A stretch of 45,225 bases of DNA, from contig JARGFZ010000010.1 in the NCBI GenBank assembly GCA_029210965.1, positions 1 to 45,225 on the forward strand, given 5' to 3'. This document shows positions 15,489-24,153 of this stretch, in pieces. The notes under the pieces were generated by a model, which saw only the letters and a program-made list of their open reading frames with translations, was not told the origin of the DNA and did not search any database. This DNA comes from a bacterium. Its GTDB lineage: Bacteria; BMS3Abin14. Made by a program: the position numbers and the translations under genes. The first letter of the stretch is position 1. Each line of letters opens with the position of its first letter.

Positions 15489-17183
15489 CTACGGCACCAA
15501 CGTCGGGGGCATTTCCGGTTCCCTTATCAGTTCCTGGACGCTGCGCTGGAAACCGGGAACAGTCGTGAGGATGTGATCCCTCATTTCCCTGCCGTTGTTA
15601 AACCGGCCCTGGGGTCTTTTCCTGAGGGCTCTGATCAGAGCACTTTCCATCTGGGCCGAAAGCCCGGGGTTGAAGGACCTCGGGCTGGCTGGTTCCACGT
15701 TCAGGATGTTTTGCATAAGCTCTATCTCGGTGTTTCCTGAAAACGGGAGACTGCCTGTGTATAACTGGTACATGACGACACCCAGGGCCCAGATATCACT
15801 TCGCCGCTCACTTCTGCCGTTGATCTGTTCCGGGCTCATGTATGGCCGCGTTCCGATAACTGTGGCGGATGTTTCCATTTCCTTCATGCGTCGTACAATA
15901 CCGTAGTCCAGCAGGACGATTGTCCCATCGGGTCGGACGATAATGTTGTCCGGTTTGATATCCCTGTGAACGATATCATTATCGTGAAGGTGAGAAACTA
16001 CATCCATGAGCTGATAGGCGATCCGGTCCCGGGCACGGTCATCTTCCAGAGGCAGGATGTCGGTAAGAGGGTGCCCCTCCACATATCGGGTAATGATGAC
16101 CGTCCGCCCCCTGTGACTGGCCACGTCCACCAGTTCCGGTATCCCTGGATGTCCTGCCAGGTCTCTCATGGCCTTGGCCTCCAGGATGAGGCGGGAGTTG
16201 ATCGCCTCGGATTTGGAGATCTTGATGACCAGAGTCCCTTGTTCAAACCCCAGAACGTCTCTGCCTTTCCACACGGATGTGTAAAAACCCTCAGACAATT
16301 CCTCGACCTTCTCGTACTGGTCGGCCACCATCTCACTTATCCGCGCCACCGATATGAAGTTTTTTCTGTGGGCCATCACCCGGCGGAAAGGTCTTAACAT
16401 CAGGTTCAACATCCTGTGCCGGATCGGGATGGCCGTATCCATCAAAGGGATATTGAACCCCTCGTAACCGAGAGTCTCACCTTCCATGTTTTTGTAGGTG
16501 TTGGCGGTGAGCAGGATGGTGATCCTTGAACCATCCTTGCGTTTGAAGTCGACCTTGAAGTCCTTGATAAACCCCTTCTTTTCGATGAGGAGCTGCAGCA
16601 CATCCCTGTCCCTGGGGTTAACATAAAGGTCGTCGGGGAGCCTCAGCTTAAGCATCTCCTGTTTGCTGGTGTAGCCCAGGATATTCAGAAGCGCGTCGTT
16701 GACCTCCAGGAAGCGACCCTCCCTTGTGGACAGGAAGTAGCCCTGATGTGATGAGGAAAATATTTTTCGATATCGGCGCTCAGTCTCCTGCAGATATGCC
16801 TCTTCATGGTGTATGCGCACCAGGTTCCCGACCCTGGCTAAAAGGAGGGGGGGGCTGATAGGTGGTGAAAAAACATCCATAGCTCCGGCGGAAAGGAGTT
16901 CCCCGAGGCGATTGTCGCTCAGTTCGACCTCAGAAAGGGCCAGCAAAGGCAGACTGCCTGTGCCGCTCTCAGTTCGAAGAGCTCGGCACAGAGCTGGACC
17001 GTCAGAAGTGTGGGTGATGTTGGCGACGATGACATCAGCATTCGCAGCTGCCTTGTGGGCGGTTTTCAGGTTTGGCGCAATGACGACATCCAGCCCGCCC
17101 CTGCGCAGCTGCTCGGCCAGGGCTTTCCCCGTTCCATTTCCTGGTTCAAAAAAAACAACTCTGGAGCGGCGTCCGGGATCCAT
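15489..17183 (-). CDS. Ser/Thr protein kinase with pseudo-receiver and PAS domains
   Basis: 564 residues. Residues 6-125 are a receiver-like domain in which the phosphoacceptor Asp is replaced (VIVAN55 where VLLLD is usual) and the conserved Lys is lost (SPP at 106-108). Residues about 135-250 are a PAS domain (YRKIFSSSHQGYFLSTREGR, then DFKRKDGSRITI). Residues 285-540 are a Hanks-type kinase: Lys321 in TLVIK, HRD with Asp408, Asn413, DYG 426-428 in place of DFG, APE-like SPEQ and SDIWALG. No transmembrane segment, so it is a cytosolic sensor kinase. Its ATG shares a base with the TGA of the metallophosphoesterase gene, so the two are translationally coupled. Confidence 0.9.
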   Translation of the reverse strand: MDPGRRSRVVFFEPGNGTGKALAEQLRRGGLDVVIAPNLKTAHKAAANADVIVANITHTSDGPALCRALRTESGTGSLPLLALSEVELSDNRLGELLSAGAMDVFSPPISPPLLLARVGNLVRIHHEEAYLQETERRYRKIFSSSHQGYFLSTREGRFLEVNDALLNILGYTSKQEMLKLRLPDDLYVNPRDRDVLQLLIEKKGFIKDFKVDFKRKDGSRITILLTANTYKNMEGETLGYEGFNIPLMDTAIPIRHRMLNLMLRPFRRVMAHRKNFISVARISEMVADQYEKVEELSEGFYTSVWKGRDVLGFEQGTLVIKISKSEAINSRLILEAKAMRDLAGHPGIPELVDVASHRGRTVIITRYVEGHPLTDILPLEDDRARDRIAYQLMDVVSHLHDNDIVHRDIKPDNIIVRPDGTIVLLDYGIVRRMKEMETSATVIGTRPYMSPEQINGRSERRSDIWALGVVMYQLYTGSLPFSGNTEIELMQNILNVEPASPRSFNPGLSAQMESALIRALRKRPQGRFNNGREMRDHILTTVPGFQRSVQELIREPEMPPTLVP

Positions 17184-17926
17184 CAGATCCCCTGGCTCAG
17201 GCGGGCGGCAAGAGATGGGGAAAGCCCGGCCTGAAGGATGCGCTCCTGGGCAGCGCTGATATTGTAAGGGACTCTTTTAAAAAAGATGATTCCTTGTTCG
17301 GTGTCGAAGATGGTGTACTGGGCTTTTGGATCACCGTTGCGGGGCTGACCGACACTTCCCGGGTTGATCAGGTATCGCCGCCCGGGCGCCAGAACAAGTT
17401 CCTCTCCGGGTTCAAACTTGTGAACGGGCCTGCCTGGGAGGTGGGTAAAGATCATGGGACGGTGGGTGTGCCCGAAAAAGGCGATACGGATCCTCGGGTC
17501 CCTGTCGGTAAGGTAGTCAAAAACCATCTGGGCGGTCTCATCTGTTCGAAGGTAACCGGTGGCATTGCCGGGTAACCCGTGAAAGAGAAACACCCCGGGT
17601 TGGGGAGAGAGGTTGACGGGCAGTTCATACAGGTTTTTCCTGATGTCGGGAGTCAGTGTGTCTCTTGTCCATCGAATAGCCTGGGCAGCGGTTGAGTTGA
17701 ACCCGCTTGCCTCAGCCAGGTCGCAGGCTGCCTGCTCATGGTTCCCGGTTATGAGGATAGCATGGAGATCAGCCAGCATCTGCAGGCATGCAAAAGGTTC
17801 GGCACCATAACCGACTGTGTCGCCAAGGCTCCAGATGGTCTGTATTCCTTCTGCACTGAAATCTCTCTGGACAGCTTCCAGGGCAGGGAGGTTGGCGTGT
17901 ATGTCCGCAAGAACCGCTACTTTCAT
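17183..17926 (-). CDS. metallophosphoesterase (YfcE/MJ0936-like)
   Basis: 247 residues, ATG 17926; no clear ribosome site. The calcineurin-like metal ligands are in order: D-x-H in VLADIHANLPAL (8-10), GD in SLGDTVGYG, GNHE in ITGNHEQA, H in LFHGLPG, and GHTH in FFGHTHRPM. It ends INPGSVGQPRNGDPKAQY, typical of the cyclic-nucleotide and phosphodiester phosphodiesterases of the YfcE group rather than PPP protein phosphatases. The stop TGA overlaps the ATG of the kinase gene (TGATG). Coupling a kinase with this esterase suggests a shared signal, but the substrate is not known. Confidence 0.88.
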   Translation of the reverse strand: MKVAVLADIHANLPALEAVQRDFSAEGIQTIWSLGDTVGYGAEPFACLQMLADLHAILITGNHEQAACDLAEASGFNSTAAQAIRWTRDTLTPDIRKNLYELPVNLSPQPGVFLFHGLPGNATGYLRTDETAQMVFDYLTDRDPRIRIAFFGHTHRPMIFTHLPGRPVHKFEPGEELVLAPGRRYLINPGSVGQPRNGDPKAQYTIFDTEQGIIFFKRVPYNISAAQERILQAGLSPSLAARLSQGI

Positions 17927-18553
17927 GCTTATACTTTATAACCGGAGAGGGCGCGAAGGGGAAGACCTAAGGCTGAGTACCCAGTACCCAGGAGCCGGGA
18001 GAAAAACAGGGCGGAGTATTGGACGCGGTGACGTCACGCCACTGGCGTGACAGGCTTTCGACACGGGGAGAAATTCGACTTGGCGAAAGGGTGTGGGGTC
18101 TGTAAAATAATACCCGGGAAGCCCGAAGGGGTAAATCAGCGCAGAGCGCTCAAAGCCCAAAGGAAAGGCTGGGCGAAGAGAGTGTGTCACTAAGTGCACG
18201 AAGGAGTTAATGCGAAAGATTTTTAGACATCAAACTTCGCCTTAACGCACAAACTCATTTACCCACACACGCGATCAATCCACCATGGAACCACCAAATT
18301 ACGGACTGACGGAACAACGGAATCACGAATAAAAAGTCATCAGTTACTTGCCTTACTTGCAAACGGGCATATATGGAGATAACCTTGCAGAGAGGGTTTT
18401 TTCTGATTGATGTGATCCTTGTAATGATCGCTCTTGAAATATCCCAGGGGCCATACGAGGATGTGGTGGTGGGAAGTGGCCTGTCACTCACCCTTAATGT
18501 GCAAGTCCCCGGGCGGTTCGGTATGTATTTGCCCGTTTTGAAAGGAGTGGGAG
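17927..18553. other. intergenic region upstream of glucose importer
   Basis: About 630 bases without a supported gene. 17975-18000 is a run of agtacccagtacccaggagcc, 18033-18051 is a perfect palindrome listed separately, and 18225-18265 is a stretch of cgcacaaactcatttacccacacac that resembles the inverse of 15395-15485. An ORF from 18373 overlaps gtsA out of frame and is not supported. Promoter of gtsA not recognised. Confidence 0.5.
18033..18051. promoter_or_regulatory. perfect 9-bp inverted repeat (possible operator or hairpin)
   Basis: gtcacgcca, one base, tggcgtgac. The palindrome lies about 110 bases upstream of the metallophosphoesterase start and 500 bases upstream of gtsA. It may be a protein-binding site, or part of a dispersed repeat, since related tgtcacgcc text occurs in the right-end direct repeat (45100-45110). 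Confidence 0.4.
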
Positions 18554-19810
18554 ATGAAACGTTGCGTATTTGTGTGGGTTATGGCATTGGCGATGGTGGT
18601 CTTTATGTCAGTTCCCGGTGCAATGGCCGGAGAGGTGGAGGTCCTTCACTGGTGGACCTCCGGAGGGGAAGCCAAGTCGGTGGCGGTGCTCAAGGATCTC
18701 CTTGAAAAGGAAGGCCACACATGGAAGGACTTCGCGGTTGCAGGAGGCGGGGGTGATACTGCCATGACCGTTTTAAGGTCCCGTGCTGTTGCGGGGAACC
18801 CACCCACAGCCGCCCAGGTCAAAGGGCCCCAGATCCAGCAGTGGGGCGACGAGGGGGTACTGGCAGACCTCGGCAGGGTGGCCAGGGCGGAAAAATGGGA
18901 CGATATCATTCCCGGCGTTGTGGCCCAGGTCATGAAATACAAGGGCCAATACGTTGCCGTACCGGTGAACGTTCACCGTATAAACTGGATGTGGGTCAAC
19001 CCCGCGGTTTTCAAGAAAGCCGGGGCGACCATCCCCAAGACCTGGGCTGAGCTTGAAGAGGCTGCCAAGAAGATCCAGGCTGCCGGCATGGTACCCATAG
19101 CCTTTGGAGGACAGGACTGGCAGGAAGCAACAGTTTTCGAGTCCATCGTTATAGGGCTGGGCGGCGCTGATTTTTACCGCAAAGCGCTGATGAAGGCTGA
19201 CCCTGCCGCTCTGAACAGCCCAACTATGGTCAAGGCTTTCGAACGTTTCAAGAGCCTCAAGCAGTATACTGACAAGAACGCTCCCGGCCGCGACTGGAAC
19301 CTGGCCACCGCCATGGTTATCAAGGGCGAGGCCGGCATGCAGTTCATGGGCGACTGGGCCAAGGGCGAGTTTACCGCCGCGGGTAAGAAGCCGGGAGTTG
19401 ACTATCTGGCCTTGCCCATGCCGGATACCGATAAATATTTTCTTTTTAACGTCGACAGCTTCATCTTCTTCAAACAGAGGTCCGTTCCTGCAGGTCAGGC
19501 TGCCGAAGCCATGGCCCGGTTGATCCTCCAGCCCAAATTTCAGGAGGTTTTCAATATCAACAAGGGCTCCATCCCGGTCAGGCTCGGGATGCCGAAGAAA
19601 AACTTTGACGCACCTGCACAGATGTCCATGGACGATTTTGTTGCCACGGCGGCATCCGGGGGGCTGGTTCCGAGTATGGCCCACGAGATGGCGGTCTACC
19701 CGGAGGTCAGGGGAGCCATCTTCGACGTTGTCACCAACTTCTACAACTCGGACATGTCCGCTGCTGATGCGGCAAAGCGGCTTGCCTCTGAGGTTGCGGC
19801 AGCCAAGTAA
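18554..19810 (+). CDS. gtsA: sugar ABC transporter substrate-binding protein (glucose/mannose type)
   Basis: 418 residues; ATG 18554 with ggagtgggag upstream. Signal peptide 1-25 (FVWVMALAMVVFMSVPGAMA). The mature N-terminus EVEVLHWWTSGGEAKSVAVL, AVAGGGGDTAMTVLRSRAVA and VPVNVHRINWMWVNP closely follow the pattern of Pseudomonas GtsA and related glucose-binding proteins of the CUT1 family. It captures the sugar in the periplasm for the permease pair and ATPase encoded just downstream. A 15-bp perfect stem-loop separates it from gtsB and may give it higher mRNA levels than the membrane genes. The symbol is by similarity; the substrate could also be mannose or another hexose. Confidence 0.88.
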   Translation: MKRCVFVWVMALAMVVFMSVPGAMAGEVEVLHWWTSGGEAKSVAVLKDLLEKEGHTWKDFAVAGGGGDTAMTVLRSRAVAGNPPTAAQVKGPQIQQWGDEGVLADLGRVARAEKWDDIIPGVVAQVMKYKGQYVAVPVNVHRINWMWVNPAVFKKAGATIPKTWAELEEAAKKIQAAGMVPIAFGGQDWQEATVFESIVIGLGGADFYRKALMKADPAALNSPTMVKAFERFKSLKQYTDKNAPGRDWNLATAMVIKGEAGMQFMGDWAKGEFTAAGKKPGVDYLALPMPDTDKYFLFNVDSFIFFKQRSVPAGQAAEAMARLILQPKFQEVFNINKGSIPVRLGMPKKNFDAPAQMSMDDFVATAASGGLVPSMAHEMAVYPEVRGAIFDVVTNFYNSDMSAADAAKRLASEVAAAK

Positions 19811-19841
19811 AACAGGTTGCAATTCAGCTCACATCCCATCA

Positions 19842-19875
19842 TCCATACCCGGCCCTCACCAGGGCCGGGTATGGA
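19842..19875 (+). promoter_or_regulatory. intra-operon stem-loop between gtsA and gtsB
   Basis: tccatacccggccct (19842-19856) and agggccgggtatgga (19861-19875) form a perfect 15-bp stem with a cacc loop. No U run follows, so it is more likely an mRNA-stability or attenuating hairpin than a full terminator, as seen between binding-protein and permease genes in other sugar operons. Confidence 0.75.
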
Positions 19876-19951
19876 CTTACCTTGCCCGGGGGAGAGGCGG
19901 GGCTTTCTCCGATAGCAGCCGGGGAGGCAGGCGTCTGACCAGGGAGTGACG

Positions 19952-20860
19952 ATGTCCAATGAGGGTCGACAAACCGGCAGGGGGTTCGCGGGGAGTCTCC
20001 AGCGCTATTTGCCCGGAATTGTCCTTTCCCCCACCATCCTCGCCGCCGTAGTTTTCATCTACGGTTTCATAATGTGGACGGCGTGGATCTCCCTGACGGA
20101 GTCCGGGCTGCTTCCTCGTTATAAATTGGCCGGGTTCCTTCAGTATGTGAAGCTTTTTCAAAACGATCGGTGGTGGGTGGCGAGCAGGAACCTGGCGATC
20201 TTTGGAACCCTTTTCATCTTTTTCTGTGTCGTATTCGGCCTCATCCTGGCGATCCTGCTGGATCAGCGGATCCGTGTCGAGGGGGCTTTGCGGACCATTT
20301 ACCTTTATCCCATGGCCCTTTCCTTCATTGTCACTGGCACCGCCTGGCGGTGGATGCTCAACCCGGGTCTCGGTTTGGAGCGCCTTGTCAGGGAGATGGG
20401 GTTTACCTCTTTTACCTTCGATTGGCTGGTCAATTCCAAGATGTCCATATACACCATTGTGATAGCCGGGGTTTGGCAGTCCACGGGGTTTGTCATGGCC
20501 CTGTTCCTGGCCGGGCTCCGGGGGATCGATGATTCCATCATAAAGGCGGCTCAGGTGGATGGTGCCTCCCTGCCGAAGGTCTACTGGCGTATTATTATCC
20601 CCAGCATGCGCCCCGTTTTCTTTTCTGCGGTGATCATTATGTCTCACATCGCCATCAAGAGTTTCGACCTCGTTATGGTGCTGACCAGGGGCGGCCCCGG
20701 CTACTCTTCGGACCTGCCGGCAACTTTCATGTATACCTTTGCTTTTACCCGCAACCGTCTGGCGTTCGGGGCCGCCAGCGCTATCATCATGTTCATGGCG
20801 GTCATGTCCATCATTGTGCCTTACCTTTATTCGGAGCTGAGGATGAAGCGCAATGGCTGA
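19952..20860 (+). CDS. gtsB: sugar ABC transporter permease 1
   Basis: 302 residues. ATG 19952 is placed 5 bases after agggag; an in-frame GTG at 19946 overlaps that ribosome site. Six transmembrane segments are visible, starting at IVLSPTILAAVVFIYGFIMW. The EAA loop reads AAQVDGASLPKVYWRIIIPS, which contacts the ATPase. It belongs to the MalF/UgpA class of CUT1 importers and forms the channel with the next protein. Its 3' end overlaps the next gene by 8 bases, showing co-translation. Confidence 0.9.
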   Translation: MSNEGRQTGRGFAGSLQRYLPGIVLSPTILAAVVFIYGFIMWTAWISLTESGLLPRYKLAGFLQYVKLFQNDRWWVASRNLAIFGTLFIFFCVVFGLILAILLDQRIRVEGALRTIYLYPMALSFIVTGTAWRWMLNPGLGLERLVREMGFTSFTFDWLVNSKMSIYTIVIAGVWQSTGFVMALFLAGLRGIDDSIIKAAQVDGASLPKVYWRIIIPSMRPVFFSAVIIMSHIAIKSFDLVMVLTRGGPGYSSDLPATFMYTFAFTRNRLAFGAASAIIMFMAVMSIIVPYLYSELRMKRNG

Positions 20861-21740
20861 AAAATCTCTTGCAGTGGTCACCAGGACCCCTGGCGTTGTC
20901 GCAGGCAGGATATTTATCTACACCCTGCTTGGCATTGCCGCCGTTTATTTTCTGCTGCCTTTCCTCGTTATGGTCATGACCTCTGTCAAAACGATGGAGG
21001 ACATCAGGATGGGTACCCTGATCTCACTGCCCCGGGAGATCAACTTCGATGCCTGGGGTGAAGCCTGGAGTTCGGCGTGCATCGGGGTCAACTGCCAGGG
21101 TATCAGGGGCTATTTTTTCAACTCCGTCAAGATGGTTATCCCGGCCGTTTTAATTTCTACTGCCTTCGGGGCCATTAACGGCTATGTTTTTTCCAAGTGG
21201 CGCTTTAAAGGGAGTGAATTGATCTTCTCTTTGCTCCTCATCGGCTGTTTTATACCCTTCCAGGTGATCCTGCTTCCCATGGCCCTGACCCTGGGCGCTT
21301 TAGGGATCGCGCAGAGCATTAACGGGCTTATCCTGGTCCACGTCGTTTACGGCCTTGCCTTCACCACCCTCTTTTTTAGAAATTTCTACGTTTCCATACC
21401 CGACGATCTAGTCAGGGCGGCTCGCATCGACGGTGCCGGTTTTTTCCGTATCTTCTGGAGGATCATCCTGCCGGTGTCGGCGCCCATTATAGTGGTCACC
21501 GTGATCTGGCAGACCACACAGATATGGAACGATTTCCTCTTTGGAGTTGTTTTCAGCGGTGGCGATTCCCAGCCCGTTACGGTGGCACTGAACAACCTGG
21601 TGAACACATCCACCGGCGTGAAAAAATACAATGTGGATATGGCAGCGGCCATCATCGCCGCCTCGCCGACACTCCTCGTGTATATCCTTGCGGGGAAATA
21701 CTTTCTGCGAGGGCTGACAGCAGGGTCGATCAAGGGCTAG
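20853..21740 (+). CDS. gtsC: sugar ABC transporter permease 2
   Basis: 295 residues, ATG 20853, overlapping gtsB by 8 bases. It begins with a membrane segment (IFIYTLLGIAAVYFLLPFLV), continues with five more, and has the EAA motif AARIDGAGFFRIFWRIILPV. The extended periplasmic loop after the first segment contains two cysteines (SACIGVNC), a feature seen in glucose-type permeases of this subfamily. It is the MalG/UgpE-type partner of gtsB. Confidence 0.9.
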   Translation: MAEKSLAVVTRTPGVVAGRIFIYTLLGIAAVYFLLPFLVMVMTSVKTMEDIRMGTLISLPREINFDAWGEAWSSACIGVNCQGIRGYFFNSVKMVIPAVLISTAFGAINGYVFSKWRFKGSELIFSLLLIGCFIPFQVILLPMALTLGALGIAQSINGLILVHVVYGLAFTTLFFRNFYVSIPDDLVRAARIDGAGFFRIFWRIILPVSAPIIVVTVIWQTTQIWNDFLFGVVFSGGDSQPVTVALNNLVNTSTGVKKYNVDMAAAIIAASPTLLVYILAGKYFLRGLTAGSIKG

Positions 21741-21773
21741 TTTACTTTCCAGTAGATAGAACGGGGAGGCTAT

Positions 21774-22886
21774 GTGTCATCATTGACGATCAAAGGTGTG
21801 TACAAATCCTTCGGGCACGTGGAGGTCCTGAAGGATATTTCTCTGGACATCCAGTCAGGAGAGTTTTTGGTCCTGGTGGGGCCCTCAGGGTGCGGAAAAT
21901 CCACACTGCTCAACCTCATCGCCGGCCTGGAAATTGTCACCCGGGGGGAGATCTTTATCAGTGACCAGATGGTAAACGGTGTCAGCCCCAAGGATCGGGA
22001 TATCGCCATGGTGTTCCAGACCTATGCCCTGTATCCCAGCATGAGCGTGCGAAAGAACATCTCCTTCGGGCTGGAGATGAGGAAGGTCCCCAAAGATGAG
22101 ATCAAAAAAATAGTGAAGAAGGTGTCGGGCATCCTGCAGATCGAGGAACTGCTGAACAGGAAACCGGCACAGCTTTCCGGGGGACAGCGGCAGCGGGTTG
22201 CCATGGGCAGGGCCCTGGCGCGCAACCCGTCCATATTCCTTTTCGACGAACCCCTCAGCAACCTGGACGCCAAGCTCAGGGTGGAGATGCGCACGGAGAT
22301 TAAGCTGCTCCACCATCGTCTTGGCGTGACTACCGTATACGTCACCCACGATCAGATCGAGGCCATGACACTGGCTGACCGCATCGCCATTATAAAGGAT
22401 GGGACTATCCAGCAGCTCGATACACCCAGGAACGTCTACAAAAACCCCGCAAATCTTTTCGTGGGCGGGTTCATCGGATCGCCGGCCATGAATTTCCTGC
22501 CCAGCCAGGTGGTTCAGGTCGGGGACGGGCAAGGGGTCGTTCTGGATGTGGATGGAGGCCAAAGCTATACCCTTCCTGCCTCCCCAGGGAACGGTGCGCT
22601 GGCCAAGTGGGTGGGCCGGGAGGTCCTTCTGGGTCTCAGACCCGAGTACCTGTCCGATTCCCTACCCGACCAGGATGAAGAGCCCCAGGTCCATGAGCTG
22701 GAGTGCCGGGTGACGGTGGTGGAGCCGACAGGCGCCGATACCATCATTTTCGTCAAGATCAACGGCGTGAAGGTCACCTGCCGCGTTCACCCGGACAGTG
22801 CCGGGAAGCCGGGTGAGACCATGAAATTGGTCACCGACATGAACAAGGTCTTTTTCTTTGATCCGGAAACGGGGGAGAGAATATAA
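21774..22886 (+). CDS. sugar ABC transporter ATP-binding protein (UgpC/MsmX/MalK type)
   Basis: 370 residues from GTG 21774, with ggggagg upstream; an ATG two bases earlier is in the wrong frame. Walker A GPSGCGKST, Q-loop Q in MVFQTYALYPSM, signature LSGGQRQRVAMGRALARNP, Walker B IFLFDEPLSNLD and H-loop YVTHDQ are complete. Residues about 235-370 form the regulatory OB-like (TOBE) domain of CUT1 ATPases. It powers the import of sugar by gtsABC. The gene ends the operon; degenerate repeats follow at once. Confidence 0.92.
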   Translation: MSSLTIKGVYKSFGHVEVLKDISLDIQSGEFLVLVGPSGCGKSTLLNLIAGLEIVTRGEIFISDQMVNGVSPKDRDIAMVFQTYALYPSMSVRKNISFGLEMRKVPKDEIKKIVKKVSGILQIEELLNRKPAQLSGGQRQRVAMGRALARNPSIFLFDEPLSNLDAKLRVEMRTEIKLLHHRLGVTTVYVTHDQIEAMTLADRIAIIKDGTIQQLDTPRNVYKNPANLFVGGFIGSPAMNFLPSQVVQVGDGQGVVLDVDGGQSYTLPASPGNGALAKWVGREVLLGLRPEYLSDSLPDQDEEPQVHELECRVTVVEPTGADTIIFVKINGVKVTCRVHPDSAGKPGETMKLVTDMNKVFFFDPETGERI

Positions 22887-23052
22887 ATCAGTGCAGAGTG
22901 CAGGGTGTAGAGTGTAGGGTGTAGAGGGAAAGGCCGTGATTCGTGAATCGTGATTGGTGAAAAGCATCGCCTTTATAGTATCGGTGGCTCCCCCAAGAGT
23001 TAAGGTTCCCCTCCGCGTTCCTCCGCGAACTCCGCGTTTAGTCAGCAGTTGA
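22887..23052. repeat. degenerate tandem repeats after the importer operon
   Basis: gtgcagagtgcagggtgtag units at 22890-22925, gtgattcgtgaatcgtgatt at 22936-22960, and ccgcgttcctccgcgaactc at 23013-23035. These are members of the low-complexity families scattered through the window. A ttctgcgttctgcgtcctgc run continues into the 3' end of the next gene (23051-23090). Confidence 0.6.
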
Positions 23053-23054
23053 TC

Positions 23055-24074
23055 TTATTCTGCGTTCTGCGTCCTGCGTTCTGCATTCTGTTGAGCCCAT
23101 ACCTTCAAAACCCTGTCGATCTCGGCGTCCCTTGCCGGGTCCACGACCTTCCGGACCGGGTCTTCCTCAAACCAATTCAGGGACCTGTGGATCCCCTCCT
23201 GGAATGGGATCAGTGCGGAAAAACCCGGGACAAACCGTTTTATCTTGGAGTTGTCGAAGACCATGCTGTAGCCCTTGTCTCCCATCAAGCCCTGGCCCAG
23301 GGTCGAACTGATCTCGTTGACTACATCAGATGGGATGTGGACGATGTTCACATCCAGGCCCAGAGTCTTTCCGATGATTCTGTAAAAGGCGTCCCACGTC
23401 CGGGCTTCGTCAGAGGTGATGTGAAAGATCTCTCCGACAGCTTCAGGGGTAACGAGGAGGCCCGTAAAACCTCTGGCAAAATCGTCGCTGTGGGTAATGG
23501 TCCAGAGAGATTGGCCGTTGCCCGGAGAGATGACCTTTTTGCCGTCCAGCAGCCTCCGGGCAATGGTAAAATCCCTTGACCCAATGGGAGTGGGGACCCA
23601 GCCGTCAGTATAGGTGTGTGACGGCCTCACGATCGTCACAGGGAAACCGTTCTTCCTGTGGTTATCAAGGAGCAATTCTTCGCAGGCGATCTTGCCTTGA
23701 GCGTAAGGCCAGTAAGGGTTTCCGACGGGGGTTTCTTCGGTGATAAACCAGTGGGGCGGAGGTTTGAGATAGACAGAGGCGGAACTGATGAAGATGTAGT
23801 GTTGCGTCAACGGTCCTAGGAGCTTGATATCCTGGCGCACATGTTCAGGTTCGAAGGCAACCCAGTTGACGATGCAGTCAAAACGGTGACCGGCTAAGGC
23901 TTTTCCCACTTGCTGCGAATTCCGAATATCCGCTTTTAAAGTAGTGACGCCGGGGGGTGCCAGGTCCGGGTGGCTTCCCCGATTGAGATGAAACAGTTCA
24001 TGCCCCTGCCTGACAGCTTCCCGTGAGCAGGAGGAGGAGATGATGCCTGTGCCGCCGATGAATAGAATTTTCAT
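23055..24074 (-). CDS. NAD-dependent epimerase/dehydratase family protein
   Basis: 339 residues, ATG 24074. Rossmann NAD-binding start MKILFIGGTGIISSSCSREA, then FISSASVY and YAQGKIACEEL, the Ser...Y-x-x-x-K catalytic set of extended short-chain dehydrogenases. The length and the sequence around PSHTYTDGW are like the atypical group annotated as NAD-dependent epimerases close to CSP41 and isoflavone-reductase-like proteins; the substrate is unknown. The C-terminus, after VLKVWAQ, reads QNAERRTQNAE and is encoded by the dispersed ttctgcgttctg repeat, which also supplies the stop. The natural protein probably ended a little earlier or elsewhere. Confidence 0.85.
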   Translation of the reverse strand: MKILFIGGTGIISSSCSREAVRQGHELFHLNRGSHPDLAPPGVTTLKADIRNSQQVGKALAGHRFDCIVNWVAFEPEHVRQDIKLLGPLTQHYIFISSASVYLKPPPHWFITEETPVGNPYWPYAQGKIACEELLLDNHRKNGFPVTIVRPSHTYTDGWVPTPIGSRDFTIARRLLDGKKVISPGNGQSLWTITHSDDFARGFTGLLVTPEAVGEIFHITSDEARTWDAFYRIIGKTLGLDVNIVHIPSDVVNEISSTLGQGLMGDKGYSMVFDNSKIKRFVPGFSALIPFQEGIHRSLNWFEEDPVRKVVDPARDAEIDRVLKVWAQQNAERRTQNAE

Positions 24075-24153
24075 TATGAATTCCGGATTCCGGATTCCGG
24101 ATTCAGGATCGCAAATGAAAAATCCTCAATTCTCAATCCGCAATTCGCAACGC

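Noticed and set aside
18373-18705. 110-residue plus-strand ORF upstream of gtsA
   Set aside because: Overlaps gtsA out of frame over half its length and has no ribosome site or family.
18773-20881. Long minus-strand ORFs opposite gtsA and gtsB
   Set aside because: Opposite strong genes with full motif sets; composition is that of antisense frames.
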